Below are positions 1-10,807 of a stretch of 64,000 nucleotides of DNA, one piece after another (within the stretch, counting starts at the first letter, position 1; each line of letters begins with the position of its first letter). The notes beneath the pieces are model-generated. The model saw only the letters and a program-made list of their open reading frames with translations, did no database searches and was not told where the DNA came from. Both the position numbers and the translations under genes were made by a program. This DNA is from Ceratobasidium sp. AG-K (Eukaryota; Basidiomycota; Agaricomycetes; Cantharellales; Ceratobasidiaceae): NCBI GenBank assembly GCA_037039685.1, contig JAWNGF010000013.1, positions 1,261,001 to 1,325,000 of the forward strand, given 5' to 3'.

Positions 1-699
1 AAGTCGGTGTCTTTGATCGGCGTGCTTCAAGCGAGCATTAAACTGATGACCGACGGCCAATACGAGGGAGCCCTAAACGCGCTGCGATCCGCCTTGAATA
101 ATACCAACGTTCCGAGTCAACGAGCAAAGCTATACCTCTGGCTCGCTCAGGTCGGTTGCGAGCTCAAAGAGTACTACAATGCTAGCGCAGATGTCGCTAT
201 CGCTCGCGAGTTGTTCATGTCCCTGGGCGATCATTCAGGGCGCTTGGATTGTGGGCTGGTCTCTGCGCGAATTGACAGAGTTCGTCACGGCGAGGGTGCG
301 ACCACGAACTTGGCTCAACTCCTGGAAGATGCACGAAGGCGACAAGTCAGGCGGGTCGAAATCAGTATTCTTTGTGATCTCTGCGAATTGGCATGCGCGA
401 CTAGGAACACAACCGAGATGACGCAGAACCTGGAACGAGCCAAGTCGATCGCTCAAGCGTCCGGCGATATGTGGTACAAGGCCGGAGCGTCAAGAGTTTC
501 GGGGATGGTGAGCGAGGCGAATGGGGATTTTGTAACTGCTCTGCAGTCGTACTCGGGTGCGCTGGAGCTGTACCAGGGCGCGAATCCGCGATCGCCGATC
601 TTGCCAGTCAAGGATCTTCAGGAGAGTATAGAGCGGATGCGTGTCAAGCTCTCGGGCTCGATGGGCAGGCAAGGTCGGAGTCGTTTCAAGTTCTTTTAA
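1..699 (+). CDS. 3' end of a TPR-like helical-repeat protein (5' end outside window)
   Basis: The reading frame is open from the first base and ends with TAA at 697-699, so the gene begins upstream of the window; the GTG at 7 is not a start. The visible 232 residues are almost all amphipathic helices. Pairs such as 'GQYEGALNALRSALNN', 'ELKEYYNASADVAIARELF' and 'GDFVTALQSYSGALELYQ' have the small/large spacing of tetratricopeptide repeats. The tail is basic ('RQGRSRFKFF'). TPR arrays are protein-binding scaffolds; no catalytic domain is visible and the partner cannot be told from this fragment. No intron is evident. I do not recognise a specific family. Confidence 0.7.
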   Translation, partial: KSVSLIGVLQASIKLMTDGQYEGALNALRSALNNTNVPSQRAKLYLWLAQVGCELKEYYNASADVAIARELFMSLGDHSGRLDCGLVSARIDRVRHGEGATTNLAQLLEDARRRQVRRVEISILCDLCELACATRNTTEMTQNLERAKSIAQASGDMWYKAGASRVSGMVSEANGDFVTALQSYSGALELYQGANPRSPILPVKDLQESIERMRVKLSGSMGRQGRSRFKFF

Positions 700-2760
700 G
701 TTTGGCTACATATGGACTATGTTTTTGTATCATGTCTGCGTCTACCTGCACTCTGTTATGTTATGTTGTATATTTTGACTTGTTTTATGCTGTAGAGATG
801 ATTCCTTGGCCATCTAGACTGCCCCCTACTCGTACTGTGGATGAAGCGGGTGTAAACTGGTGCTCCTTTTGTAAAGTGGAAAAACCATCACCGGCTGAAC
901 GAGTTAAATTGAAGTCCCTGAGCGCGAGTTCAGACTGAACATTGGTAATGTGACAACGTAGATCTCCTGTAGTATGCGTAGATCGCCGCGCGGTGATGGA
1001 AAATGCTCCAATCTTGTGGAGCTGGCCCAGTACGCTCAACTATCAACCAAATTTAGACCGCGTAATCGCCAACGTCATGCCGTTGTTTCTTGCCGGTAAG
1101 GAAATAGGAGCGCTCTCTATTTGCTGACTGATCCAAAATTCGGGTCCGACCCGATGCCAAGTCCGCCGCATACAGTTGGCGTTTTTCACGCGACTATCAA
1201 CCTGGGCCACTTTTCCACCTCCTGAGTTGCTCTGAGACTTAAAAGCCCGGGGGGGGGGACTTCACCACCTCAGCGCTCAACGCTTTCCTCCCCCCGAAGT
1301 GGCGACTCGCACCCCAAAGCTGTAAGTCGTCCAAACATTCGTCGCTAACACCGGCTTACATATTGCCTCAAAGCACTTGTAAAATCCCTCTTGGCCCCGC
1401 CATTCGTCCGGCCGCACATGCGACAATGGGCGAGTTGCAGGCTTGACGTATGCGCGGACAGTTGCTCGCATGCGGCTAGGTGGGGCAAGTTCCTTAATTG
1501 CCTTGTCCCGGTGGTTGTATGACGACCTCTGTGTTGGCTTCGACGGTATGTGGCTTTGATACGGCTAGTGTACCATGGACCCCAGGTCTCCCTAAAATAC
1601 GGAGCTTGTTTCTAACCGTTGACAACTATGGAGGGCACCTTACGGCCAGCGTGGAGTCTGCGTTACTTGCCTGGACAAGAAGAGATCTCTCCATACTTGC
1701 CAACGCTACGGACCTCTGGTTCGTATGATCTCCTTGCTTTATGGAGGTCGGGGGTCCAGGGTGGTGACTCGAATGAGCACTAGAGCGCGCGACATGGACG
1801 TCGGGAGAGCCCGTCCTGGACGGGCAGGATAAGACTTCTTTTAATATTGACCTAGTTTCATGTTTATGCTAACTTCTTGTGAATCCCAGACGAATCAGGT
1901 GGACTTGAGGATCTGTGGTATTTTGACGGCCATGCCCACGTGCTCGACGCGACCCGCTCCGACAAAACTGGTGAGTACATTATTTAATTTTATGGTCCAT
2001 TACCCGCTGACGAACACGCATATAGTCCCCCCCCCCACCTCCCGCATGCTCCCGCCACATTGTCCGACCCCGATCTCGAACTCAGATGTACTCGACCCGA
2101 CCGACCTCTTCGACCCGACTGAGCGCGTGCTCAGTCCGACCTACCAACCAACGCTACACACTGCATATCGTTCGGCGGGGTCAAGTTCGCGGCATGTCGG
2201 CTGGGGGTTTTGCTACGGTTGGCGAACCGAACGAGCGACAGGGAGTCGCAACGTAGAGCGTATCTGTGGAAGAGCCAGGCCTGACGCGACCCGTGTCTTG
2301 GAAACTGGTGAGCGTTTATCAGGCACTCTTCCAAATAGACTTTCCTAACTGACGAGCCTTTCAAGTCTGGCTGGCCAGCTCAAGGTGAGCGCCAGAGGGT
2401 AGACCTGGGTGGCGATCGAGATGGCGAGGAGAGTTGGATGGGGCCTGGAATGGGTGCTATTGCGTAGATGGGGTGTTGAAACGCGCGGATGCGCGAGGTT
2501 GCTTTTGTATTCTCTCTATTTTTGAGCGCGTGGACGAAATATCTTCGTGCGCTGGGCGGGCGGGACAGGCCAATCCTCTAATACACAATATTGGATTGCT
2601 ATGTTCGTGACTAGAAAGTACCACATCCGAGGTTTTGGCCGAAGGATTGAAAGTGTCGCAAAGTGTAACCCGTAACATCGACATCACGTGCTGCTCGGGT
2701 AGCGACAAACAGATGATAAACAATGTACGCTTGGATCCTGCAATCATATCGGCTCTCAGC
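700..2760. other. Intergenic or poorly resolved region
   Basis: No recognisable protein. A G9 run lies near 1249-1257 and a C-rich stretch near 2026-2037. A possible exon at about 1887-1972 is bounded by AG and GTGAGT and reads 'DESGGLEDLWYFDGHAHVL' and onward. It might join further short exons ending near 2466, but no consistent gene model or family could be built, so none is called. Confidence 0.4.
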
Positions 2761-3541
2761 TTCTTGATGTTCTGTTCATCTTTTGGTAGCTTGGCGGCAT
2801 GTATCAGTCTAATTATTCGGTCACCTGGTGCGGGTCCGATTCTATCGTTGCTACGTGGGAGCAAGTTTATCCTTAAATTCCCCCGACAATCATGCCCGGA
2901 CCGCTCATCAACCAGCGGCCGCTTCCCCGTTCAGTGGACAGTCCTACTAGGGCAACGAGCAAGAAGCGGTAATCACGCTATTATTATAGTCCATAACACG
3001 AAACATAACGTTGGCGTGTCGTAAAAATAGTTCACTCAGTACTATGTAAAGGTTAGAGACTGTGAGGCCGTTGCTTGTTGGCCTAAAGCCCCAGGAAATT
3101 TCCCCTCGACCCCGGAGTCGACTCACATACCACGCGACCCAAATGGAAGCCTGGCCAAGCCTTCGGGTGAGCTCCCAGTTTATGGCGGCCAGTAGAAAAT
3201 ATCACTAATCTGTTTGATGTCACGATGATACATGACCCTGCGACCTCGCAAGCTGCACGCCAAGCATTGGGTCTTCGGACATTCGACCACTCGTGCTGCG
3301 CATTGCAAATTCCAACCTAGGTACACTGACCACGAGCACCCATGTGTGACGATTGATCGTCAGTAACATGCTTAATGGGTTCTCCAGAAGACATGATACT
3401 CATTCCTATCTCATTTTTCTAAGCGGGCCGTGCAACTATCTTCATGATACAGCGGATCCCGTCAAAAGATTGTAGCGGCCCGTCAGTGATGGTTCTATTG
3501 GCGTGGCTTGGGTGCATGGTCTTGAATGCAACTCGAGCGGC

Positions 3542-3547
3542 TATAAA
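3542..3547 (+). promoter_or_regulatory. TATA box of pectate lyase gene
   Basis: TATAAA lies 98 nt upstream of the ATG at 3640, in front of a pyrimidine-rich leader. It fits a strongly regulated secreted-enzyme promoter. Confidence 0.6.
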
Positions 3548-3639
3548 TGCGCTAGTTCCGGCCACTCTTGTCCCTCAGCTCTCAGCTTTCCAATCTCATA
3601 GCCAGGTCTTTCAGCTACACTTGATATCTACTTTTCGCC

Positions 3640-4653
3640 ATGGTCGCTATCTCACTTGCCGTTCTCTCCGCCGTCGCGAGCATCTTCGTGCAATCCGCTC
3701 AGGCTGCTCCGTCGCCTACTACCGCCCACGTCGACGAGTTTGTTCGCCGCGACGCGGCCGCTCCTCCGTTTGTTAAGCGTGCGGCCAGCTGCACCTTCCC
3801 GACTCCTCCCAAGACCTCTACGCTGAGCGCACCGATTACCGTCACCGGAACTTTTGATGGTGAGCTTTATGGGGTGCTGAAACGAGAAAATGCCAAGCTA
3901 ACCAAGTGTCTAGGTGGCAACGTCCGCTTCGATCGCGGCTCTGGTGCATGCCAAGATGGCGAGGGTGGTGACGCCGACGCTGTGTTCTTGGTTCAGTCTG
4001 GAGGTACTCTCCAGTAAGTGCTTCCAGCCAATACTACTTATCCATATCCTAATATTTTGGTCCTCAGGAACGTTGTCATTGGCGCCAACCAGGCTGAAGG
4101 TGTCCACTGTTTGGGCCCTTGCAACATTTATAACGTCTGGTTTGAGGACGTCTGCGAGGATGCCGTGACGATCAAGCAGTCTTCTGGCCAGTCCAACATC
4201 ATCGGCGGAGGTGCCAAGGGTGCCAGCGACAAGGTTGTGCAGCACAACGGCGGAGGAACCGTGAAGATCGACTCGTACTGTGTGCAAACATTCGGCAAGC
4301 TCTACCGTTCCTGCGGCAACTGTTCGACGTGAGTAACGCCGAACGCCAATGGAACATTCAACTAATAAGAATCTAGCCAATACAAGCGTACTGTGCAGAT
4401 CTCTCAGATCATTGGCACAAGCGGCTCCGTCTTGGCGGGCATTAACTCCAACTACGGCGACGTTGCCCAGTTTGATACCGCCTCGCTCAAGCTTACCTCG
4501 GTCAAGAGCATTTGCGACACTTACCAGGGAAACAACAGCGGTGCCGAGCCCACCAAGTTGACTAGCAACACTGCCAACTCCTAGTACGTAACTCCTACTC
4601 ACTCATTACCGGTTGCTGATTGCATGCTTGTGCCCTTTAGCTGCAAGTTCTAA
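3640..4653 (+). CDS. Secreted pectate lyase, polysaccharide lyase family 3
   Basis: Cleaves de-esterified pectin (polygalacturonate) by beta-elimination outside the cell; a plant-cell-wall-degrading enzyme. Five exons: 3640-3859, 3914-4013, 4068-4328, 4377-4583 and 4641-4653, all with GT-AG introns of 48-57 nt. The start gives a signal peptide ([20 protein letters not shown]), then a propeptide ending in a Kex2-type KR, then the mature start '[10 protein letters not shown]'. Family signatures visible are '[15 protein letters not shown]', '[20 protein letters not shown]', '[11 protein letters not shown]', '[15 protein letters not shown]', '[16 protein letters not shown]' and '[11 protein letters not shown]'. 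The last splice restores the cysteine-containing end 'YCKF'. The many conserved cysteines fit the disulfide-rich PL3 beta-helix. A damaged tandem copy follows 1.4 kb downstream. Confidence 0.95.
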
Positions 4654-6038
4654 ACTCTCAGAGGCTTGATATTAAGAAAGTTTTACGCTTGCACAGTGTG
4701 AAGTCGTGTACTAGGAGTAGAATATATGTCAATTTCTTCCTTTTTGATGCGGCTATAAGACTAGCCGCCACACCAATGCGTGAGCACGCAGTCACTTACA
4801 TACAGCCAGCCGGGAATCGCCCTCAAATAAGCCAAGTTAGATCTTACACGTACTCCGATCAGAAAATTATTATACCTGCCACCTATTTATTTTATTCTTT
4901 GTCCCTATTCGTTACCGCACACTCGCAATCAAGTTTGCCATCTGGACTGCAAGTGTGTACGTGGGACTCGATTTACGGGCACCCGGGTCGTCGGGACATC
5001 TTCAATTGGTCAAGGATATTCACATTGAGGCGCATATATATTGCCTGGAGAGACCGCTTTGGTGATTGCGGCGAAGCAAATCGGCGTGTCGCGCTTCACT
5101 GTCGCCCGGTTAAAGCATAGACGGGTTGCGAAATGTAATGCTGTAATAACAGCCAACTCGCGTGGCGATAAACGACTGAATCAGGTTGGTTTTGGCGATC
5201 GCGTCGGTTCAGACCTGCTTACAGTGATGTTCTGTTCATCACTTCGCAGCTTAGCGACATGTCCAGACATAATATCAAGGCCCCTAGAGCGGGCCCGATT
5301 CTATCGTAGCACGTGGGAGAAGGTTTATCCTTCAATTCCCCCGACAATCACGCCCGGACCGCCCATCAACGAACGACCGCTTCCTCGCTCAACGGATAGT
5401 CCAGCTATGAGAATGGACGGGAAGCCGTAATAACCCCCGTAATTATGCTGCATATTCTGAAATATACCGTTAACGTGCCATGAAAACGCGTTGCTAGGTA
5501 ATTGATAAACGTTGGAGATTCCCAACCGTAGCGTGTTAGTCTAAGCTCCTGGGAAACTATCCCTTGACGTAGGTGTTAGCTTATCTACCTTGGAGTCCAA
5601 TCGGGAACCCCGCAACCCTTAAAGCTTTGGTGGGCTCCCAATTTATAGTAACCAATCCGAACAGTATCCCTAAAATGTTTGACATCAGGGAGGTACATGA
5701 TCCTACGACCTCTCCCACTACAAGTCCGGCGCTTGATTGTCAGACATTCGACCAATCTGGGTGTGCAATCGAAAATTTTAACCGGCGTCGGTGACTCGGT
5801 ATGGCATTGATCGTCAGTTGCATGCTTAATGGGTTCAAAGCATGGTACTCACGCCTATCTTGCTTCTGCAACCGGGGCGTCCATCATGATACTACAGGTA
5901 TCGTCAAACGATTGCTGCGACCCATCGTGGTGCCTCTACTGGCGTGGCTTGAGCCCGTTGTCTGAGTGATACCCTGGCAACTATAATTCCTATTCATCCC
6001 GGGGAGCCTTCCAAAAGCACTTGCTAACCACCTTCACT
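4654..6038. other. Intergenic; from 5224 onward duplicated promoter region
   Basis: 4654-5220 holds nothing recognisable. 5224-6038 is the right-hand copy of the region upstream of the first pectate lyase. A TATAAT-like site lies near 5982, in a position comparable to the TATA box of the first copy. Confidence 0.6.
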
Positions 6039-7019
6039 ATGTTCGCCATCCCAGTCGCCACTCTTTCGGTCATCGCAGCCATTTTCATGCAATTTGTTGA
6101 GGCCACTTCCTCACTTACCACCACTCATGTTGACAAGTTTGTTCGCCGCGACGCAGAGGCTCCACCTTTTATCAAGCGTGCAGCGAGCTGCACCTTCCCG
6201 ACTCCTCCCAAGACCTCTAGCTTGAGCACGCCGATTGCTGTCGCTGGTACTTTCGACGGTGAGACCTATAAGATTCCTGAGCGAGAAATTACTGTAACTA
6301 CCTAATCATATGCTTAGGCGGAAACGTTCGTTTCGATCGCGTCTCTAGTACATGTAGCGACCAGACTGAGGGTGGGACACCGATGCCGTCTTCTTGATTC
6401 AGTCCGGGAGTACTCTTCAGTGAGCGCATTCGACTGTTACCTATTTTCTACGGCTGAACCTTCCGTTCTTAGGAACGTTGTCGTCGGTGCTAACCAGGCT
6501 GAGGATGTCTGCAAGGGCGCCATCGCCATGAAGCAGACCTCTGGTCAGTCCAATATTATTGGCGGAGGTGCCAGGTCTGCTAGTAAGCAAGTTGTACAAC
6601 ATAACGGTGGAGGAACCGTGAAGATCGACTCGTACTGCGTGCAGACGTTCGGCAAGCTCTACCGCTCCTGCGGCAACTTTTCGACGCGAGTGATCTCTGA
6701 ATCTGCCCAACTAGCTGGCTAGCCCTAGATATAGTCAATACAAGCGCACCGTGCTGATGTCTCAGATAATTGCTTCCAACGGTGTTGTTTTAGTCGATCT
6801 CAACTGCAACTATGGCGATGTTGCTCAGTTCGATGCTCCCTCACTCAATCTCACCTCGGTTGGGGGTATTTGCGACACTTACAAGGTAAAAAACGACGGC
6901 TCTGAGCCCACCAAGTTAACCAGTAGCATCCGCAACTCTTGGCAAGTTTGTTAGTAAATATGTATACGTATTAACACCTTCTGATAGCAACTTCGTATCC
7001 GTTTAGCTGCAAGTTCTAA
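5224..7019 (+). repeat. Segmental tandem duplication, right copy (promoter plus pectate lyase pseudogene)
   Basis: Counterpart of 2765-4653 in direct orientation. Exon order, intron positions and the short last exon are retained. The copy differs by many substitutions, a 1-nt coding deletion and a 48-nt coding deletion. Confidence 0.85.
6039..7019 (+). pseudogene. Pectate lyase PL3 pseudogene (tandem copy)
   Basis: Paralogue of the gene at 3640-4653. Exon 1 (6039-6258) has exactly the same length and keeps a signal peptide (MFAIPVATLSVIAAIFMQFV), KR site and '[14 protein letters not shown]'. Lesions: (1) in exon 2 one base is missing near 6374, so the frame reads into TGA two codons after 'TPMP'; (2) 48 nt are deleted at about 6503, removing the 16 residues between 'NQAE' and 'DVC' that include '[14 protein letters not shown]'; (3) the Cys of 'CGNCST' became Phe; (4) the following donor is GC (6686) where the intact copy has GT; (5) the last donor also changed to GC (TTGGCAAGT). 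The final exon 'CTGCAAGTTCTAA' survives at 7007-7019. The product would lack part of the core and is unlikely to be active. Confidence 0.88.
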
Positions 7020-7735
7020 ACTTGCACGAGTCATGTACTTACGAAGTTTTGCAGCTGTGAAAGCATGTAATGTAAATTGAATGCAATAGGCTTCCCTGCT
7101 TTGACAGGACTCTAAGCACAAACGTAAGCCAACAAGTAGTGCTAACTGCGGGAATGGGGTTGGCCGTATCGCCGTTACCTAACTCAGTGTTAATATGATG
7201 CCCAAAAACAGTGTGGAAATACAAGTCCCACATGCCACCTATTGTATTGGGCGCCTATCATAAATACGTTCGGATTCGTACGCATCAGTACCGAGCTCTG
7301 GCACAATGAGCCTCATTGCCGAACAAGTAAATATGTAATTTTAACGACAATTTAGGGTGGAGCATAGTCCACTGGATGCTCTCTCCGCTATTAGAACTCC
7401 AAATAATTTGGGAAAATCTGATCAGAGCGCATATACTAACACATAGGGATCAATCACCAACGTAGCGCTGAGGGCCGCCGATTGGATTGCAAATTGCGTT
7501 CCGTCGGACCCGATCTGCTACTGCCCTGTGACTACATCGCAGATCATCACTTCGGGAAAATCTGTGTATCAGTCTCACGAATGGCGCTTAAGTACAGATG
7601 CCAGGCGAGCTACTTTTATAAACGGATCATCGTCATGATTGTGCAGATAGGGGATAATCGTTTCCGTTCACAGACACAAGCTTTCCAGGAATGAATTCAC
7701 ATCAGACAATTTGAACACCCACGCTCCTCATAAAA
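7020..7735. other. Intergenic
   Basis: Between the pectate lyase pseudogene and the 3' end of the minus-strand SDR gene. Only short spurious frames; nothing recognised. Confidence 0.6.
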
Positions 7736-9279
7736 TCAATTCTTAAAGAAGGACCATCCTTTCTGGCGGTAATATGCCTCCGTGTCGCGGAAAGTTTCCT
7801 TGGCGCCTATGAAATCGCGGCCCAAAAGCTCCTTGCCATACGAGGTATCCCAAGCGGCAGTACCAGAATCAGGATTCCTACCTACACCGGGGTTTCCCTT
7901 GGGTACGTTCGGGAACGCAGGTTCTTCATTGAGGATGTCATCTGTATCTGTTATCAGTTCTGCGCTACCAGTAAGTCGCCAACTTCGGAGTACTTACAAA
8001 TGTCTTGCCAGCTCGTCCCACCCCCAACGGTAATTACTCGATGCCCGCCTGCATCAGGGTGGCTGAAGAGTGCGGTATGGATTGCGGCGACATCCTTGAC
8101 GTTGACAAAAAAGTGAGCGAAATTCGCAAGTTCTGATTCTGGATGAGGCTGGCTGGCAGATTCCAAAACGTTATTCGTCGAGGTGAGTTGACTGCGCGAT
8201 GTGACGGGATGAATAGGAGCCTGAATAATGGTTTCTTAGCATTTGGCCGGCATCTAAACAGCAGTAAGATGTGCTTACTCCTAGAATCTGAAAACAATAG
8301 GTCAGTGTGTGCTATCACGAAATTGCTCTAGAATCTTACATAGCTCGGGTTAATGGTAGCGAGATCAAAACCGAGCGAGCCTTTGTTTTTCTCTACGAAT
8401 TCCCAAACCGCCTTTTCAGCAAGTGTCTTGCTCGCGGCATAAAGTTCCATAGGCGAGACCTGATCTCCCTTTGATTTGATCATCTCGAAAATTTTCTCGT
8501 TCCAGTGGGTCTAGATGGATGTATCAGACGGTATAAACCACGGGGAGGTCGATCAGGATAAGTACCTCGTTGTGTTGAACCATAGCATATTGTAACATAG
8601 AAACGAACGACGCAGTTACTATCACCCGCTTCACAGTCGGCCTGTGAATTGCGTATGAGCGAATATATTATATGCGGCTGTATTCATGAGTATTTGGTAC
8701 CCACCCATGCTCCTTGATACTTTCGAGAATATTTACCGCTCCTGCTACAGCGGGCTTTACGAAGTCTTAACGAAACATATTGGAGTTAGTAACTAGCGCG
8801 GCTCGCGCTCAAACTCCATAGCGTACCGTCGAATGATCCACCTGGAACATTAACCGGAGATGCAGCATGGGCCACTCCATCATACTTTCCTTCCTTGATA
8901 ACTTGATCAAAGGCACCAGGCTGTCAAGACGTCTTCATATGAGCAATATGTGTCTTTTGCCCGAGAGTCCTACCTTAGCGATATCAGGAACCAACGCATA
9001 GCTGAACTTGTCGCCATATTGGGAAAACAGTTTTACGAGTTCGTCCCCCTTGCTTGCAGAACGGACGGTTCCAACCACTAGGAGACACGGTAAGCTGGTA
9101 TGGATGGCTATGGTCGGGCCAACTTACCACTGTAGCCTTTTTCGAGAAGGTCTTTCGCTGCATAAACGGCCACGTATCCGTTGGCACCTTCGTTTACGAT
9201 GTCAGCACTAGCGCAGTAAGATAATGATTGCAACTATACCTGTGAGTAGAATTTTCGCCGGCGCCGGTACTACAGTCAT
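7736..9279 (-). CDS. NAD(P)-dependent epimerase/dehydratase-type extended SDR
   Basis: An oxidoreductase of the dihydroflavonol-4-reductase/aldehyde-reductase branch, probably cytosolic; substrate unknown. The start at 9279 opens 'MTVVPAPAKILLTG', and a 51-nt intron (9239-9189) joins it in phase to 'ANGYVAVYAAKDLLEKGYS', forming the TGxxGxxx dinucleotide-binding loop. Then follow 'VVGTVRSASKGDELVK', 'YDGVAHAASPVNV', 'TVKRVIVTASFVSML' and the catalytic YxxxK as 'YAASKTLAEKAVWEF'. After 'DLATINPSYILG' a short intron leads to 'APIHPVTSRSQLTSTNNV', then 'HFFVNVKDVAAIHTALFSHP' and 'HRVITVGGGTSWQDI', and the tail 'YYRQKGWSFFKN'. About nine short introns can be spliced by eye with no disruption. Length (about 340 aa) fits the family. 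The fungal homologues I have in mind include ketoreductases and methylglyoxal-reductase-like enzymes, so the substrate is open. Confidence 0.9.
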
Positions 9280-10807
9280 TTTGAACTAGGTGTTGAACGA
9301 TTATCAGAGTACAAGAGGTGTTTCTGAGTCTCTGGTATGGTTGTAGGACTGGTCGCAACTTATATACTCGCTTTACTGTAAGATCGTTTACTAGGTCAAA
9401 GACTCCGAGCAAACAAGTCCGGGCTACGATGCCCGATGCCCGGGCGCTATCCCCGAATACTCTGGGGACCTTTAGCAAGTAACTCACGAATCGGGTTCAA
9501 TCATATACTTACAGGGCAATTAAACGACACTTTAAGTACGCTTTGGATTTAACCTGAGAGTTGCGGGCTGCACTAACCGTGGCCCGCGTTGCTCAGGGAC
9601 CATCTTGTGCTAATATGGCAGTTGGCAATGCGGGCATAGATGCGGCCAGCAACAAAGTGATTCAGCGCCAAGCCAACTCGTTATCACTGTATGGTAGCCG
9701 TGGTTGAGATACCTTGAGGCGTTTCTTGCCCTAGTCCATTTTGATGAGATACCAGATGTAAGCGCCTGAGATGAGCTAGAAACTCCTTCGGCTATATGGT
9801 GGTTTGTCCATACGTGCAGGCGTGAGCAGCAACACTCTGCCTGTATTATAAACGATAACAAGCAAGTGCAAAATTTCCCTACGGTGTCAGTCGGTGAATT
9901 AAGTGATGTAAATGTCGTTTAGCTCCCTGAGAAGGCACACAGTACTGGTACATACCTGATAAGGATATGCAGGATGGATCGGGGCTCGAGATCGGAACGC
10001 CAATACTCTGGGCGAGGCCACCACAACCGTATTCGGATAATGACTTTGCGATCCATGACCAGTTTTGATTCCAACACGCGCCCCTGACATTTCCCCAGAC
10101 GGCTCACACAGCCATTAGGTGCGTATATGCGTGCGTGTTGGACATGTACACCAATGTGAGAGTCTAAGCACTACAAATAGATCAAAAATTGAGGACTGCG
10201 ATGGTTGTACTAAGCGTCGCGATCATCGCGTGTGCAGCTACTGCGCCGCGAATGTATCGATTCGTTCAAAAACGAGAGCACGGCACGCACCATGTTGAGG
10301 GAGAATAAATCCACACGCTTTACCGAGTCTCAGAATTATACGTATAACTATACGGTAATACTGGCATGCAGATCTACTGAGGTTGAGCGTCGTGTGGAAT
10401 GCCACGAAAGGTACGCGAAACGGTTTGTATCTTGATATCTTGAAGCTGCGAGCGTGCGTGAAATTTCATCCCGGGAATATAGGTATAACATGTGGAGTCG
10501 GTTAGTACTCAGATAATATGGGCCGCCCAGGCTATTGAGCTTGTTATGCGGGGTGGAGCATGATCGAGATGACAGGCGAGTTGCGTGTAGAGAAATATCG
10601 GTGTTTTTAATCCAGTCTTGTATTGAGTTTGTGATTGAGGCCTCGAGTATTTCCATGTTTTTGGTGGTGATCCAGAGTTCTAGACATGCGGGCCACTCGC
10701 ACAAGAAGGCATCAGTCATGGTCGACATAGGATGAACCGTTGCACGTGACGCATGTTACGCAAGCGCGTCTCTGGCGCTTGTCTTGTTATTTGCTCCCTT
10801 CCGCGAC
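9280..10807. other. Intergenic between divergent SDR and RSE1 genes
   Basis: About 1.5 kb with no recognisable gene. It should contain both promoters, but no clear TATA box was found near either start. Confidence 0.6.

Larger units (their letters stand above)
2765..4653 (+). repeat. Segmental tandem duplication, left copy (promoter plus pectate lyase)
   Basis: From about 2765 the sequence can be aligned by eye with 5224 onward, for example 'tgatgttctgttcatc' in both, then 'ccgattctatcgt', 'cccccgacaatca' and 'gcccggaccgc'. The match continues through about 0.85 kb of upstream DNA into the coding exons and to the last exon 'CTGCAAGTTCTAA'. The offset is about 2.4-2.46 kb. Divergence is clearly higher in the upstream part than in the exons. 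Confidence 0.85.
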
